Shown piece by piece: positions 22,950 through 35,089 of a DNA stretch of 64,000 bases (positions within the stretch are counted from its first letter, which is position 1; each line of letters starts with the position of its first letter). Below the pieces are notes generated by a model. That model was not told the origin of the DNA, made no database searches, and was given only the letters and a program-made list of their open reading frames with translations. The translations under genes and the position numbers were made by a program. The stretch lies in NCBI GenBank assembly GCA_021292105.1, contig CM037874.1:25656583-25720582 (forward strand), in the 5' to 3' direction. The stretch is from Anadara kagoshimensis. Lineage: Eukaryota > Mollusca > Bivalvia > Arcoida > Arcidae.

Positions 22950-25400
22950 TTTAAAGTAATATTTTTAAGTTTGCAAAAAGTTTCCTGCTTTTGATTTTTG
23001 TTAATAAATTATTCATCAATATAGTATTTTTGGTTTTACGGAATCTTAATTATGAAACCCACGAAATGTTTGACAAATGTGATGACTTTAATTACACTAC
23101 TTTAATTAGGTTTTGAAACTGCATCAGTTTACGCGCGTTATGATTAGTTTGCCTTGCATATTAATTGCGTTCATTTCGACTATGAACCGCATTTCTAAAC
23201 AGTTCAATTGTTATATTGACGTTTAAAACTATTTTCTTTTCTTTTTCTTGGTTCAAAATCATTTTAGAAAATTTTAATTCCGCGCTTTGTCAACAACGAT
23301 TTTCGATTAACGGAACAGCTGATGGAACAGCAGATCCAACTGATCAGCTGTGCAGTTTGGCGCCAGAAATTCTAGGACAAAATAGTGCGTGGAAAAAACA
23401 ACAAATTGCATACAAAATTTCTACTAAATTGTTCATTTTTTTATTAAATACAATTATTTCGGTGATAAATAATCACAATTATGCAAAAAATATCACGGGA
23501 TGTAAACAAACTTTATTTTTATGTCAATATAGTTCCGGTTTTGTGTATTTTATATTGTGTATTCATACGCCGATTGTTGTGAATGGAATTCCCGTGACGT
23601 CACCAAGGTAGATCTTGCAGTTCATAGCCGATATGAACGTAATTGCTCTGAAACCTTGTGTAGAAGACAGAAAACAGACAAAATGTAAATATATAATATT
23701 ATATGTCTTAATTGTTGCTAATAACGTGTAATTTAAAAAGGTATTGTAAAACAGACAGGAATATTACTTTATACTTTATTAAAAGAATGGAACAATCTAG
23801 AGGATTTTTTGTTTGCTTCAACTCAAGTTTAGTAGAGCTCATCTACAGTACTTGCCTCTCAGAGAACATACATTGACCTAACGAATTCGGGCTTTGGACA
23901 GCTACTGGCCGAATAGCTGCACTAGTGTATCTATTTCTTGGCCTCTCGACCAGTCAACATGTTTAAGCTGTCAAGTCCTAGACAGATCATGCGGCCACTT
24001 GGCAGCTATAGACTTCACATAGGCCCCTCGGCAGCCGAGTTTTGGAACCTTTTCGACATAATGATTTTTTATTCGTATTTATTAAAAAAAAATAAAAATA
24101 GTTTGGTAAAGAATTGGTTACTTTATTATGGGTATGAATTTAAAGTGGTACGCTAAATACCACCACACAATTTTTAAGAATGACGTGCCGTCATTGGTCT
24201 TATGAAATTCAAAATAGATTAATTATGTGAAATAGACGTGTGAGGATCAGAGGACAGCTGTCAACGTGTGAGGATCCGAGGAAATACAGATGTAGAATAA
24301 TTTTGTTAACATAGTTGGACTGCTACGCTGTCGGACAGTCGGGTTTTATTTCCCCAATGAAAATCAATTCTTGCTTTCAAAAAGCTTTATCTTTTGTTTA
24401 CTAGGGGTTAAAACATTCCATTAAGTTAGTTACGGGAAATAACACACCATAATAACGTCTAATAACGCCACATTGCCTACCGTCAGTGTCATCAAAGAAA
24501 CATGGCTTTTTGAAGGCATCTCGAGATGCCGTTCGCTGGTTGGATAATTATAATGATATGCAGAAATTGCACGTGCCACTTGGCGCACTTTGTGAATTGG
24601 AAGATAGGGTTGAATTTAAACATTTAATATAAATTTTGTACATAAAATACAAAAAATTGAAAATACCATTGTTTTCTTCATACCTTAAAATATACTTTGA
24701 CCGACTTTTAAGTTGATAATTGAAGCGGCGTTTGAAAAAAATCTGTTTTATGCAGAAATTTAGTATAAAAACTTCCATTCCTGCACGCGCTAAGTCGCGG
24801 ATTTTTCTATTTTGGATGATAGGGTCAACTTTAAACACTTATTGTGGGTTTTATGTACAAGATAGAAAAAATATAAAAATATCGTTTTTTTCTGTAAGAT
24901 CCTAAACTTTTTTCGGTAAATTGACGACTTTCACGTACAATGAACGGTTATTGAGCAGGAGTGGTTTAAACTACTGTCAAACAATTTTTTTTTGTGAAAA
25001 GTCCATTTTTTGCCTGTTTGACCCCAAAAATAAGTATGACACGGGTTTTTCCCCCCAAAAATGCACTTATTTAGATAGCTAGATCGCATAAGACTCCATA
25101 ACCTCTGAAAGTTTGAGGAAATTCGTCCTTCCTTAAAAGTGCTATATGCGGCATAAAAGGGGAAAGTTGTCGCCTTTATCATTTCACATCCAGAGGATAT
25201 TCCGAATGAATTCGTCACTAATTCTCTAGATTGTTCCATTCTTAAATTATGGTCATTTTAGTGCGTGTTATTTAAAAGTTAATAGATATGTCCTTATGGT
25301 GATTGCTTTCAAGAAACTGTCGAAAAAAACGAGACTTCATATTAGTGATAACATATGAATTCGGTAAAGTCAACTATATACAAAACGAACGTACCAATCC
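22950..25400. repeat. Non-coding duplicated stretch (second copy)
   Basis: Counterpart of 11060-13555, including the GGCATCTCGAGATGCC palindrome near 24517-24532. Part of the first copy near 11985-12040 is deleted here. No gene is seen. Confidence 0.5.
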
Positions 25401-25840
25401 ATGTCATGGCAAACGTGACTACTTTAATTTTTGTATTGTCAGTTTTCCTTTTCGATATACCTGCTTCTCTTGCTTATAGTGTATTTGTTTCCCAATTAAT
25501 ACGCTATGGTAGAGCTTTTCCCCATTATTGGAACTTACAGAACAAAGCCGGGTATTTACAAATAAATTGTTGACTCAGGGATATTGCAAGCCTAGACAAA
25601 TTAATGCACTCAAAAAGTTTTATGGTCGTCATCACAGTATTGTTGTTAAGTTTGATGTCTTTGTTAAGGATTGCCCTAAGTATATTTGATGTCCAATAGT
25701 CCCATGTTCCTTCTACGAGGTAATTGAGGTCGAGTGTTCCGAAAGGGTAAGCGTCTCCTTTGAGACCATGTAATTGTTTTGCAATCAAAAACAAAAATAC
25801 AAATCTATGTCCAAACCATTATTCAAAAGCAAAGAAAAAA
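25401..25840 (+). mobile_element. Chimeric Penelope-like fragment (second copy)
   Basis: Duplicate of 13556-14000: RT C-terminal piece on the plus strand abutting inverted tail pieces. Confidence 0.6.
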
Positions 25841-25904
25841 CCTTAAAACTAGAAAATTAAGTTAACCTGTTACTGATTGAACTATGGTTGAAACAGAAAA
25901 TAAA

Positions 25905-25972
25905 GCAGTTTTATTTTATTTTAATGGATATTGTTTTTTCAATTCCATTAATTGTCCATCTTCCCCAAACTC
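25905..25972 (-). other. K2' non-coding 3' exon
   Basis: Acceptor ATTTTCAG at 25973. The first AATAAA of K2 is AAAAAA here (TGTTTTTTC on the plus strand). The downstream AATAAA (plus-strand TTTTATTTTATT near 25908-25919) is kept, so the 3' end may have moved slightly. Confidence 0.6.
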
Positions 25973-26593
25973 CTGAAAATAAAAGTATAATCATAAGGTC
26001 ATTTTTATTTATTTTCTATACATTCAATAGCATTTGAGAATTTTTTAATTTAAACATTCATAGGATGCAGGACATGCATAGATATATGTGTATGGTAAAT
26101 CACTGTTTCTGCTTCAATGCATTAAATACTTTAGGCAAATTCTGGCCAATCCATGCCTATTTGCAATTTTTAAAGTGATTTAAGTGTATTGTCCAATTAT
26201 TGAAAATCGGTCAAATAATACACAATTAGTTACTTTGATTAATATAACATCTCCAATGTTCAGCAATGCTACATTGAAAGGTGTAAAATTTCTTGTGTTT
26301 GTATGTAAAACAAATCCCTAATGATCCTTAAAGCCGCATTAAAAATACACAAAATTTTAGTTCCATTAAGAATCTTTAAGGATGTCCTTAAATACACCAT
26401 CTAAGGAGGCTTTAAGTATCGTTGAAGGTAACTGTTTTTCTTGTGTATCACATCCATGAATGGCACCATTAGGCCGATACATTATACGTACAACACTTAC
26501 TTTATTAAATTAAAACTTATTTATTTATATTGCATCTTTTATATTTTATTGATCTTAAGTATATTATTATCACCTTGTTTTGATGTTTCATGG

Positions 26594-27439
26594 TTAAGCT
26601 GGTACTATGCATGGATGTTTGCCGGTCACGCGAGCTCCACTAAAATATGAATAATAATAAAAAAAATTTTGCACCAAAGTTTTGACATTATGTCACCACA
26701 TAAAATACTATAAACATGATGAATAACAAACATAACACTAAATTTAAAACCCTTTTGTAAAAAAAATTACAATAATTATTCGATGTACCTCATAGTCTTT
26801 GTTAGTGAAAAATGAATTATATAATACAAAATTGATTAAAAGGGTCTGAAGATGATATGAAAGCGCTAATGCTTTACACAATCGTGTCATATTTATTTAT
26901 TTAATTATATATTAAATGATATTGCACCATTTAACTTGCTACTATGTAATTATTTCAATGCGCATTTTTTTTTTCAACACTAAGCGAAATAAAATAAATC
27001 AGTAGTGTCCTGATTGGACTAAGATTTTGGAATCGAAATATTTTTAAGATATTAAAACGACAAAAAAGAAAGATCAAAATATTTTACCAAATCAACTTTA
27101 TGCAGTAATTTCATAGATAAGCATAGATCAGTTTTTGTGAATTTTTAAATTAACCATTGTACAGGGACAAACTGTAAATTGTAAAATACACGATTGGTAT
27201 CAGATTTAATGTAACTACCACATGAAGTTAAACAATAATAATGAATACTAGTACTTCTACCTATACAGAATACGAAGAATTCATACTTACTCGCATTTGG
27301 CGGAACAAGCGTTGGAATAGGTTTTGGCACCACAAACTGGCTTGTAATCCATAGTACACATGCAGTTTGGTGGAGATACTGCAACAGACATGTTGACAGT
27401 AACAAGAAGAACAGCGAAAACCAAAAGAACGGTCTTCAT
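26594..27439 (-). CDS. K2': secreted single-domain Kazal-type protease inhibitor (2 coding exons)
   Basis: The coding exons are 27439-27291 and 26639-26594, phase-2 join, 64 residues, the same protein as K2. The signal peptide, the C-M-C start, Met at P1 (C-T-M-D), PVCGAKTYSNAC and the final KHPC are all kept, as are the splice sites (GCGA|GTAAGT and TTTTAG|T). The surrounding non-coding sequence carries many substitutions and small indels relative to K2, while the coding exons show no amino-acid change. This suggests purifying selection or recent gene conversion, though the coding exons are short. Leader and 3' exons are both present, so the locus looks expressible. Confidence 0.88.
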
Positions 27440-27446
27440 CTTAAAT
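27291..27446 (-). other. K2' exon 2 (signal peptide plus Kazal Cys1-5)
   Basis: Acceptor CATTTTCAG at 27447 followed by ATTTAAGATG. Donor GCGA|GTAAGT at 27291/27290. Confidence 0.8.
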
Positions 27447-28203
27447 CTGAAAATGAAATAATTGAAAACAATGTTATAACATATGAACAATTATAAAAAT
27501 TATCTAAAATACAAAATGAGTACAGAAAACAATAGTCGAAGATCCAAATTCCTGTTTAGGTTAGAACGTTTTGAATCTAGGTCAAAGATGTTTCCATGTA
27601 GATTTTTTAATAATAAGTTATGTTATTTATTGGAATATATGTAATTCAATATAAGAAAAATAACAAAAAGCGTTTCATTCAGGCTTTTGCAAAAAAAGAC
27701 TCAATAAATCTCAATATAATATACATAAGTATACACGAGTGCATCAATTTGAACTCCCTTCCTCGAGAATCAATTTCTGATACAAATGTATACCTTTTAA
27801 TATAGATTTGACCACTTCTTATTATAATTTGTTTTTATTTATTTATTTATTTATTTACTCTTTTTATCTTTGTATATTGAAAATCGATTTTTTTAAATGA
27901 AGGATTTGTTGTGGAAAAAGGTTAAATTATTTTACTTTCACAAAAAATAATAAAAGTATGAAAACCCGGAATAAACTACTTCAGCAACAACATGATCCTG
28001 TTTATTTATCAAAACTCAAAGAATTTGTTTGTCGATTTGTTCAGCTGAAAGATCGTAACACCAATACAGTCAATGATGTGCATTCAAATTTAGATCGCAT
28101 TACGTTAGGTGATGCATGATTAAAAAAACTCGCCGATGCTTTTTGCAAATTTAACATTGATATTAAGGTAAACAATAAAATAAAAACTGCAAACAGTACT
28201 TAC

Positions 28204-28440
28204 CTGATGTTGCGAGTCTAAAGAAACACGTAACTGTTGCATAATGTTTCGTTTTTTATACATAAAGTGAAACTATGATTTATTACTAAAATGCATAATT
28301 TATTAAGATTAAATCATACATTTGAATTTTGTTCCACTTAAGGCATTTTCACCAATGAATCAAATTGAAACACCCGTTGCAAATTATGACACACCGATTT
28401 ATCAAGTAGATTGATTATATAGCCTGGCGTAATAGACATG
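28204..28440 (-). promoter_or_regulatory. K2' promoter and non-coding leader exon
   Basis: TATAAAA at 28260-28254, then ATTATGCAA. The leader ends ATCAG|GTAAGT at 28204. The upstream GCCTTAAGT, CGGGTGTTTC and CTATTACGCCAGGC blocks match K2. Confidence 0.72.
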
Positions 28441-28535
28441 TCCGAGAGATAATAAAGATCACCCTTGCTTCGCATTTTTTTAAAAAATACACGCTGTATT
28501 ACCCTTCATTTACTGTATTCATTTCTTTTAGTTTT

Positions 28536-30521
28536 GTCTACTTAAAAAGTCATAAACAACCAGAAAGCCATTAAACCGAAAATTGTTTTAATTTTCAAGT
28601 GCTCATTTATTAATGCCGTCAAACTAATAAAAACTTTACACGTGCTCAATTAATGACGATATATTTGACTGTGGTATTAAATGATCTAACCAACCAAAAG
28701 ATGAACTGTTCAAAAATTGAAAATTATGCAATGTGCAGCAGTCAACGCATGCTGCAACATATGGTAATTTCAAAGACTGAAACAACCACATAAGCCGAAA
28801 CACACATATTAATACCAAATATTATACAATTCTTTCCTGTGAACAGTCCTGCAGTTGTGTGGTTGTAGGGCTATTTCAGTCTTCAGTCAGTTAACTATTT
28901 TAAAAAGAGTGTCTCAGAAATACGCATATTATAAAATTTAAATTAAAAACAACTTATTTCCAGTTCTGTCTAGCTTTTTTATTATAAATCAGTGATTTCG
29001 TTCAAGACGTCTTCACTAATGCACTAATAACCAGCATATTTTAAACAAACCGGTTTTAAATATAACCAGAAAAATTATGTATATTAAATGTCAGTCAATA
29101 TCTTTATAATTTAAAAGTTTTGTTTTATTACCAAATACAATTAAAATTGTGTCGTTTGTGGGAGGTTGTGGGTTTGAACCGAGACTGGGATGTCCAAGAC
29201 TTGAAAATAGGAAGCGACTTTTCTTTCACCAAGCACTCGGCATTTAGAAATGAAAGTCACAGGGTCCTTCGGTAGAGACCGTTAAAACTGACACGCCGTG
29301 CCTTCGCAGGATTGGCAATTTGAAGAACCCTCCTAGTACATTACTCTTAATCCACTACAAGGTCAAAATTTCTGTCACTTTACCTAAAGCTGGTGACGTC
29401 CCTATATGAGTCAAATACAATTGACAGTAACGTAAAACCTCATTCAATTAATCAATTAATATCGCACATTGAATTGCGTACTAACCATAATAGTCTAGTT
29501 CTTTATTATCAATATTTTGAAGAGTATGACGTCTCTCTATCCCAAAATTACTATGGATATATTTAACGCGCCATAGTTTCCCTGTTTCGTTCAATTTTAT
29601 TCTTTTTAAATTTTATACACGTGGCGGAAGCGCGGTGCTTAGCCTTCCAGAGCACACGGCCTCACATAATTACAAACTTTCCGAGACAATCAGCTAAATC
29701 CATTCTATCAGCATTTAATTTCCGTAAAGAAACTATTTCCAAGCCACGCATGTAATATTAAAATATGTATATATAATTAAAGTGACTTATAGGTCCATTG
29801 GGCCGGGTGTATCATACTTTGGTTTCTATGTAATGTAACTTAATGTTATTGGCATATATTATACACATGTCACTCTAAAAAAATCTTAATTACTTACTGA
29901 TATTGTGAAATATTGTCCCTCGTTGACTCGGCATTTGCACGAGCTTGCAATGTTTCACAATATCAGTTCAATAACCCTATAATATTATACTACATGATTA
30001 ATGATTATTGAAATAAAATTAAAAAAAAGAGCAGATTCATTCCGATTTTGTTTTTCCAAATGCAAACCACGATTTTGTTTATGAGATTGGAGTGTGATTC
30101 GGACATAGACCAGAGTATTTGGGTTTCATTTGGACGCTTCCGGTTAAAATGACGACAATCTGGAAGATTTTGTTTATTGAAAAACCGATGCCATGTATGT
30201 CCGTGTGGAAAAGACTAGGGAAAAATACTTGAGGAAAACCTCAATTGACGTGGATAATTGGATTACCAACACTGATATATTTGACGTTTGCAAAAGAAAG
30301 CAATTGTAATGGTTTTAATTTAAAACAACAAACATATCAATCCATGTCCAAACGACAATAAGACATGTTCTGTACCCGACAAGACGTCAAACGAAATGTC
30401 CAAATTGACTTTATTCAATAATGTTAACGCTTTTACAATCAATTGTTTAGATTTCAAATAGAATGGATGTCCTGAGGACTATATTTAGCAATTGGACTGT
30501 TTCATGATGACGTTCAAGGTC
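28536..30521. repeat. Segmental duplication unit A, last copy
   Basis: Matches 71-3360 but lacks the equivalent of 1205-2488. The deletion joins CACACGGCCTCAC (tail fragment) to ATAATTACAAACTTTCCGAG (inside the LINE remnant) near 29667. It keeps the SINE fragment (29158-29416), the tail fragment (about 29555-29665) and the palindrome (29896-29967). Confidence 0.85.
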
Positions 30522-30524
30522 AAA

Positions 30525-31062
30525 ATCAAACATATCAATCCATGCCAAACCACAATCCTAAAAGCAAGGTCAACATGTTTAAGTAACATTTTTATGTTTG
30601 CAAAATGTTTTCTGCTTTTGATTTCTGTTAATTATTTACTCATTAATTTAGTGTTTTTGGTATTACGGAATTTTGAATCTTAATTATGACACCCACGAAA
30701 TGTATGACAAATGTGATGACTAACATAAAGTTTTGTAACTGCATCGGTATAATGTTATATGTCTTAATTGTTGCTAATAACGTGTAATATAAAAAAGGTA
30801 TTGTAAAACAGGCAGAAATATTACTTAATACATTGTCAACTATGGTCATTTCAGTGCGTGTAATTAAAAGTAAATATGGTAACGTCCTTATGGTGATTGT
30901 TTCAAGAAACCATACGATTATCGGGGAAAAACGAGACTTTATATTTCGGTAAAATCACACTAAATACAAAACGAACGTACCAATCTATACCAAACCTTAC
31001 AAACCCAAAGCAAACACGTGAACTTCTATCAAGGAAGTAGACTAGGTGCTCCGATATATATA

Positions 31063-31109
<47 letters not shown>

Positions 31110-31632
31110 GATATTAGGTAATAATGTGGTATCAATGGATGTAGTAATCATCAAAAACAAAACATACTAATCCATTCCGAATCACAATCCAGAAACAAAG
31201 TAAAACTTTGGAACTGACAAGTTAGGTTAGACACGTGAACTTCCAACAGGGAAGTGAGGCCGGGTGCTCCGGAAGGGTAAGCACCTCCTGTTTAGCTAGT
31301 TTTGTAACTGCATCGGTATAATGTTATATGTTAATTGTTGCTAATAACGTGTAATATAAAAAAGGTAATTGTAAAACAGGCAGAAATATTACTTAATACA
31401 TTGTCAACTATGGTCATTTCAGTGCGTGTAATTAAAAGTAAATATGGTAACGTCCTTATGGTGATTGTTTTCAAGAAACCATACGATTGTCGGGGGAAAA
31501 ACGAGACTTTATATTTCGGTAAAATCAACTAAATACAAAACGAACGTACCAATCTATACCAAACCTTACAAACCCAAAGCAAACACGTGAACTTCTATCA
31601 AGGAAGTAAGACTAGGTGCTCCGGTATATATA
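30525..31632. repeat. Direct repeat of about 325 bp flanking a tail insertion and a (TA)n tract
   Basis: About 30726-31056 and 31306-31632 are near-identical direct copies (GTTTTGTAACTGCATCGGTA through GGTGCTCCG). Between them lie a TA microsatellite (31054-31106) and a reverse-orientation Penelope-like tail (31150-31300). Each copy ends in a diverged tail piece followed by TA repeats. Confidence 0.7.
31150..31300 (-). mobile_element. Penelope-like 3'-tail fragment
   Basis: ATCAAAAACAAAACATACTA through CACGTGAACTTCCAACAGGG to CACCTCCTGTTTAGCTAG. Confidence 0.7.
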
Positions 31633-33880
31633 TATACACGCACCTTATCATAACGAGATTTTTGGCCGACGATTCGATAATCATTTTATCATGTATCAGC
31701 TGAATATCATGTCGATCTAGGTGCCAGATATTTTAAGATGACCAAAAGCTGTATTCAGTTGAGCAGGAAACGGCTAAAAATTTAATAATCAATCCTTCTT
31801 TCTTTCTTTGTAAGGTCCCTAATGTTTTATACCCACTTCTAAAACGTTTGTTTCTTTCTCAGGATTTTTTAACATAAAATATAATTAAACCTTTTATATT
31901 AGCATTTTCTTCCTTCAGTGTATACAATTAATTTGTAGCAATATTGAGCAAAGTTAGAACTTTGAAGTTGACATATTAGGTTAAAGAAGAGAACTTCCAC
32001 CAGGCAGTTAAGGCTGGATGCTCTGGAAGGGTAGACACGCCTGTTTATCTAGCTACATTCGTCACCTGTATAATCAAACATGGGTCTATGGGACGTAAAA
32101 TATATATCGACTTATATAAGCTATAACGACAATTAATGAGTTACCCTTTCAATAGGACAATCTACTCGACTACGGTCGAACGTCGGGGATAATAATTTCT
32201 GTCTTTGTATTGCCTTATTTTTTTTTCATCCTTATCTTGTTTTGTTGGTGCTCTTGGTTGCGTTGGCTGTTGCATCAATTTGGAAGGAAAAACAGGGAAT
32301 GCTTGTTCCTTTCATATACATTGTGAAAAAAAATTTATATAGGAACATTGGAATAATTAAACAAATTTTAATAACATTAACACAGGTACGATTAATCAGT
32401 TAAAAAGGTGAACGCCAAACTTTATAGCGTATGGCCTGTGTGTCTCATTGCTGAATACGAAATGCATTCAAAGGCGTAGCTAGCAAAAATGTATCTAACG
32501 CCATGCAACAATGAATGATTAGGAGAATTTACGATGCGAGTACCGAAGGCACAAATGATGTAGGGGGCGGGAAAATTTTAAACGTGGCTGTCAAATGGTG
32601 TAATCTGGTGATTTTCAGAAAAGAATTGGTGCAATCTGATGACATTTAAAAATGATGAAAAATTTAATTGATATAAAATTACTTGCGTGACACTCACGGG
32701 TTACAAAAGAATGATTATGATTTTAAACCTTTTCATTTTGTTCTATGGTTCCTTTTGGTTGGCTTTGAATAGTCCAATATCCTGCTTTTCCAGTCAGGAT
32801 TTTTCTATATATCAATCCATTATTGTTTTGATCCTTTTTGACTTACCGCAGTGGAAAGTCAAATGTATTCGACGTTTTCCCAAGTTTTAGTTAATTTGCT
32901 GTTTTGGCATTATCATTTACACAGTCAGTGTTGCAGGGTCTGGATAGCTTGGTCTAAAGCGCCGACTTGGAAATGAAATCTCAAATTCCCTGCTCGGAGT
33001 TGAAGTTGAAACAGCCTTTGATGTTGATTCATATGACGGTGCGACTGGTTTAAAAAGAACTTACTTTTGCATTGGAATCACCCGCCTTCTTCATTTTGAA
33101 GGCAAAACAAATCAACACAGGTAGACGCGTGTGAATTAAAAAGCCTATATTTCGTACGGAAAACCGGAAACATCTAGTGCGTATGATATAAACTTAAAAG
33201 TATAGTTTGAACGAAATCCATTGGATTCGTCCGGTTTTTGTTTCATTTTCTTCTATATCTAAAGACATTATATAAATAACAATAACAAAATAATGAAGAA
33301 AAATTGATGTACACGCCTGTGCGTCGTGGCTTATAAGGAGCTACGCCACTGGTATTTATTGCATTACTGGTTCTATGAACTTGCCTGAATATACAAGTTG
33401 ATTTTGATTGATTTAGTAAAATTCATATTTGACTTTCTATTTTTCTCATTCTAGCGTTTTAAAAATATCAGGATTTCCAGTTTTGATCTGGGAATTACTG
33501 ATTCCGAAACGGATGTCTAGTAACGGATTGATAATGGTGGTCTGCAGTCTTATTTAGATAGTCTTTTCCACACAACCAAATTAAATGAGGATACTAAAAA
33601 ATTCTAAGAATTACTTTAACATTTTGCTTCTTATATTTTTGCCTACGGAGATAAGTATAAGAACCTTTGAATTTCTTCACTTTGCAACATAATCCCGCAT
33701 TCAAAATAAACAGAACGTCTAAAACAAATGGGTCATATGGATCCCCCCTAAAAAAACAGCATACAAATATTTGGTGTTGAATAGATATTCTGCTTTTTTC
33801 AAGTGCCATACAGATTTTATCAACAGAATGTTAGTTTCGTTAGTTTTTGAAAGATAACACTTTTTTTATTTTTGGTTATA
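31633..33880. other. Mostly unassigned non-coding stretch
   Basis: A reverse-orientation Penelope-like tail lies at about 31965-32110 (AACTTCCACCAGGCAGTTAA, CTGGAAGGGTAGACACGCC). The remainder is AT-rich, and short open frames near 32687-32890 and 33594-33809 have no recognisable domain. No gene is called. Confidence 0.45.
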
Positions 33881-33884
33881 TAAT

Positions 33885-34370
33885 TTTCATGCAAACAATC
33901 GGTATACCAATGAGCGTAAACTGTGCACCACTGCTTGCTGCTTTTTCAAGTCTTTATTCGTATGCATCAGAATTCATGCAAGACTGTTTAATCGTCGTCG
34001 TAAAATCATTAACCTTCACATAGATAAAAGCATTACGTTATATTTATTATATAATGGCTGTGTTAAATTTTAAACCACTAGACGGCCTAGGCTTATCGAG
34101 GTCATCAAAATACTTTATGGCCATCGTCACACTATTTATGATAACAATAATGTCTCTGTATCTAGAAATACCCTTGATATAGGACGTCCCATTGTTTCAT
34201 GTTCCTTTCATTTCCAATTGTGGCGGCTAAGGCTACTAAACAGGAAGTGCTTATGCTTCCGGAACACCCGACCTAACATCCCTGGTGGTAGTTCACGATT
34301 TTAACCTAATTTGCCAGCTTCGAAGTTTTTAATAAGGTTTTTGTTTGGACGTGGGTTATTATGTTTTTTT
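33885..34370 (+). mobile_element. Decayed Penelope-like RT fragment plus tail
   Basis: Nucleotide remnants of the RT motif-B region (CAAACAATCGGTATACCAAT, then AACTGTGCACCACTGCTTGC) are followed, after a deletion, by the RT end (CTAGGCTTATCGAGGTCATC) and the tail from about 34180 to TGGGTTATTATG. No usable frame remains. Confidence 0.7.
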
Positions 34371-34572
34371 TTTCTGGTCTGGTATCTCTGCTTATTGACT
34401 AAGCACCCCTGATGATATTGTTTATCTTAATCTCTTCCTAAATTTTTTATTTTTAACTTCTTCGAAAACCTAAGTAATGCTCTATGGCTTAGATGGATTT
34501 CTATAAATACATGTTTAAAAACTTAATTTCCACATTTTGGTTCGAGCAATATAATGAAAAACGTAATTCAGA

Positions 34573-34728
34573 AACGGTGGTAGTTGAGTTGAGTAATGGT
34601 GTTTAACGGCGAGTGCTTTATGAAAGAATAGTCACTACCCACTTTCAGGTCTTGGGTCGGACCCGACCAGGTTTCGAACCCACAACCTCCCATTTACGTG
34701 GCGAGGAAACTGCCAACTGAATAACCGT
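34573..34728 (-). mobile_element. Internally deleted tRNA-derived SINE (family 1)
   Basis: In minus orientation it has head, box-B (GGTTTCGAACCCAC on the plus strand) and the CAAGACCTGAAAGTGGGTAG segment, then jumps directly to the CGTTAAACACCATTACTC end. The middle of the full-length element is missing. It lies just downstream of the K3 3' exon. Confidence 0.65.
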
Positions 34729-35029
34729 AGTGGTTAAGTGCTGCAAAATGTAAATGCGAAATTACAATAAGAACTCTCCTAGCTCTTTCTCGCATTTTTG
34801 AATATCTTAGCAGAATAAAAAGATACCAAGACAAAATGAGTAAATGACTAAATTAGAAAATACAGTTATTTTTATCCTCTAGTATTTTAAAATTCCTAGA
34901 TAAGTATATTTTATTAAGCAATTTGTTTGGTTTTCTTTAATACGAAAACATTTTTATAAATTCTGTATCAATGCGATTATATTTAGTTTTCTCCGTTTCA
35001 AAAAAAAAAAAAAAAAAACCAATAAAGAT

Positions 35030-35089
35030 TTGTTTCTTAATTTATAATGTTTATTTCTTTTGAATAAGTAGACTAACGACCTCCACATC
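35030..35089 (-). other. K3 non-coding 3' exon with poly(A) signal
   Basis: Acceptor CTTTTATTTACAG at 35090 and AATAAA at 35055-35050. An A17-18 tract follows at about 35000-35018. Confidence 0.65.

Larger units (their letters stand above)
17000..28533. repeat. Tandem duplication unit B', second copy (carries K1' and K2')
   Basis: Collinear with 5030-16693. It ends where TTCATTTCTTTTAG joins unit A sequence (TTTTGTCTACTTAAAAAG) instead of continuing as in the first copy. Confidence 0.9.

Noticed and set aside
23216-23611. 131-codon plus-strand frame
   Set aside because: Its counterpart in the first duplicate (about 11340-11700) is broken by stops and indels, and it has no recognisable motif.
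26441-26650. Plus-strand frame over K2' second coding exon
   Set aside because: Antisense shadow of the Kazal exon and its intron.
31054-31106. TA-rich run giving a YIYIYI-type frame
   Set aside because: Simple (TA)n microsatellite.
32687-32890. Hydrophobic 67-codon frame
   Set aside because: Ordinary AT-rich chance frame with no splice partner or relative in the window.
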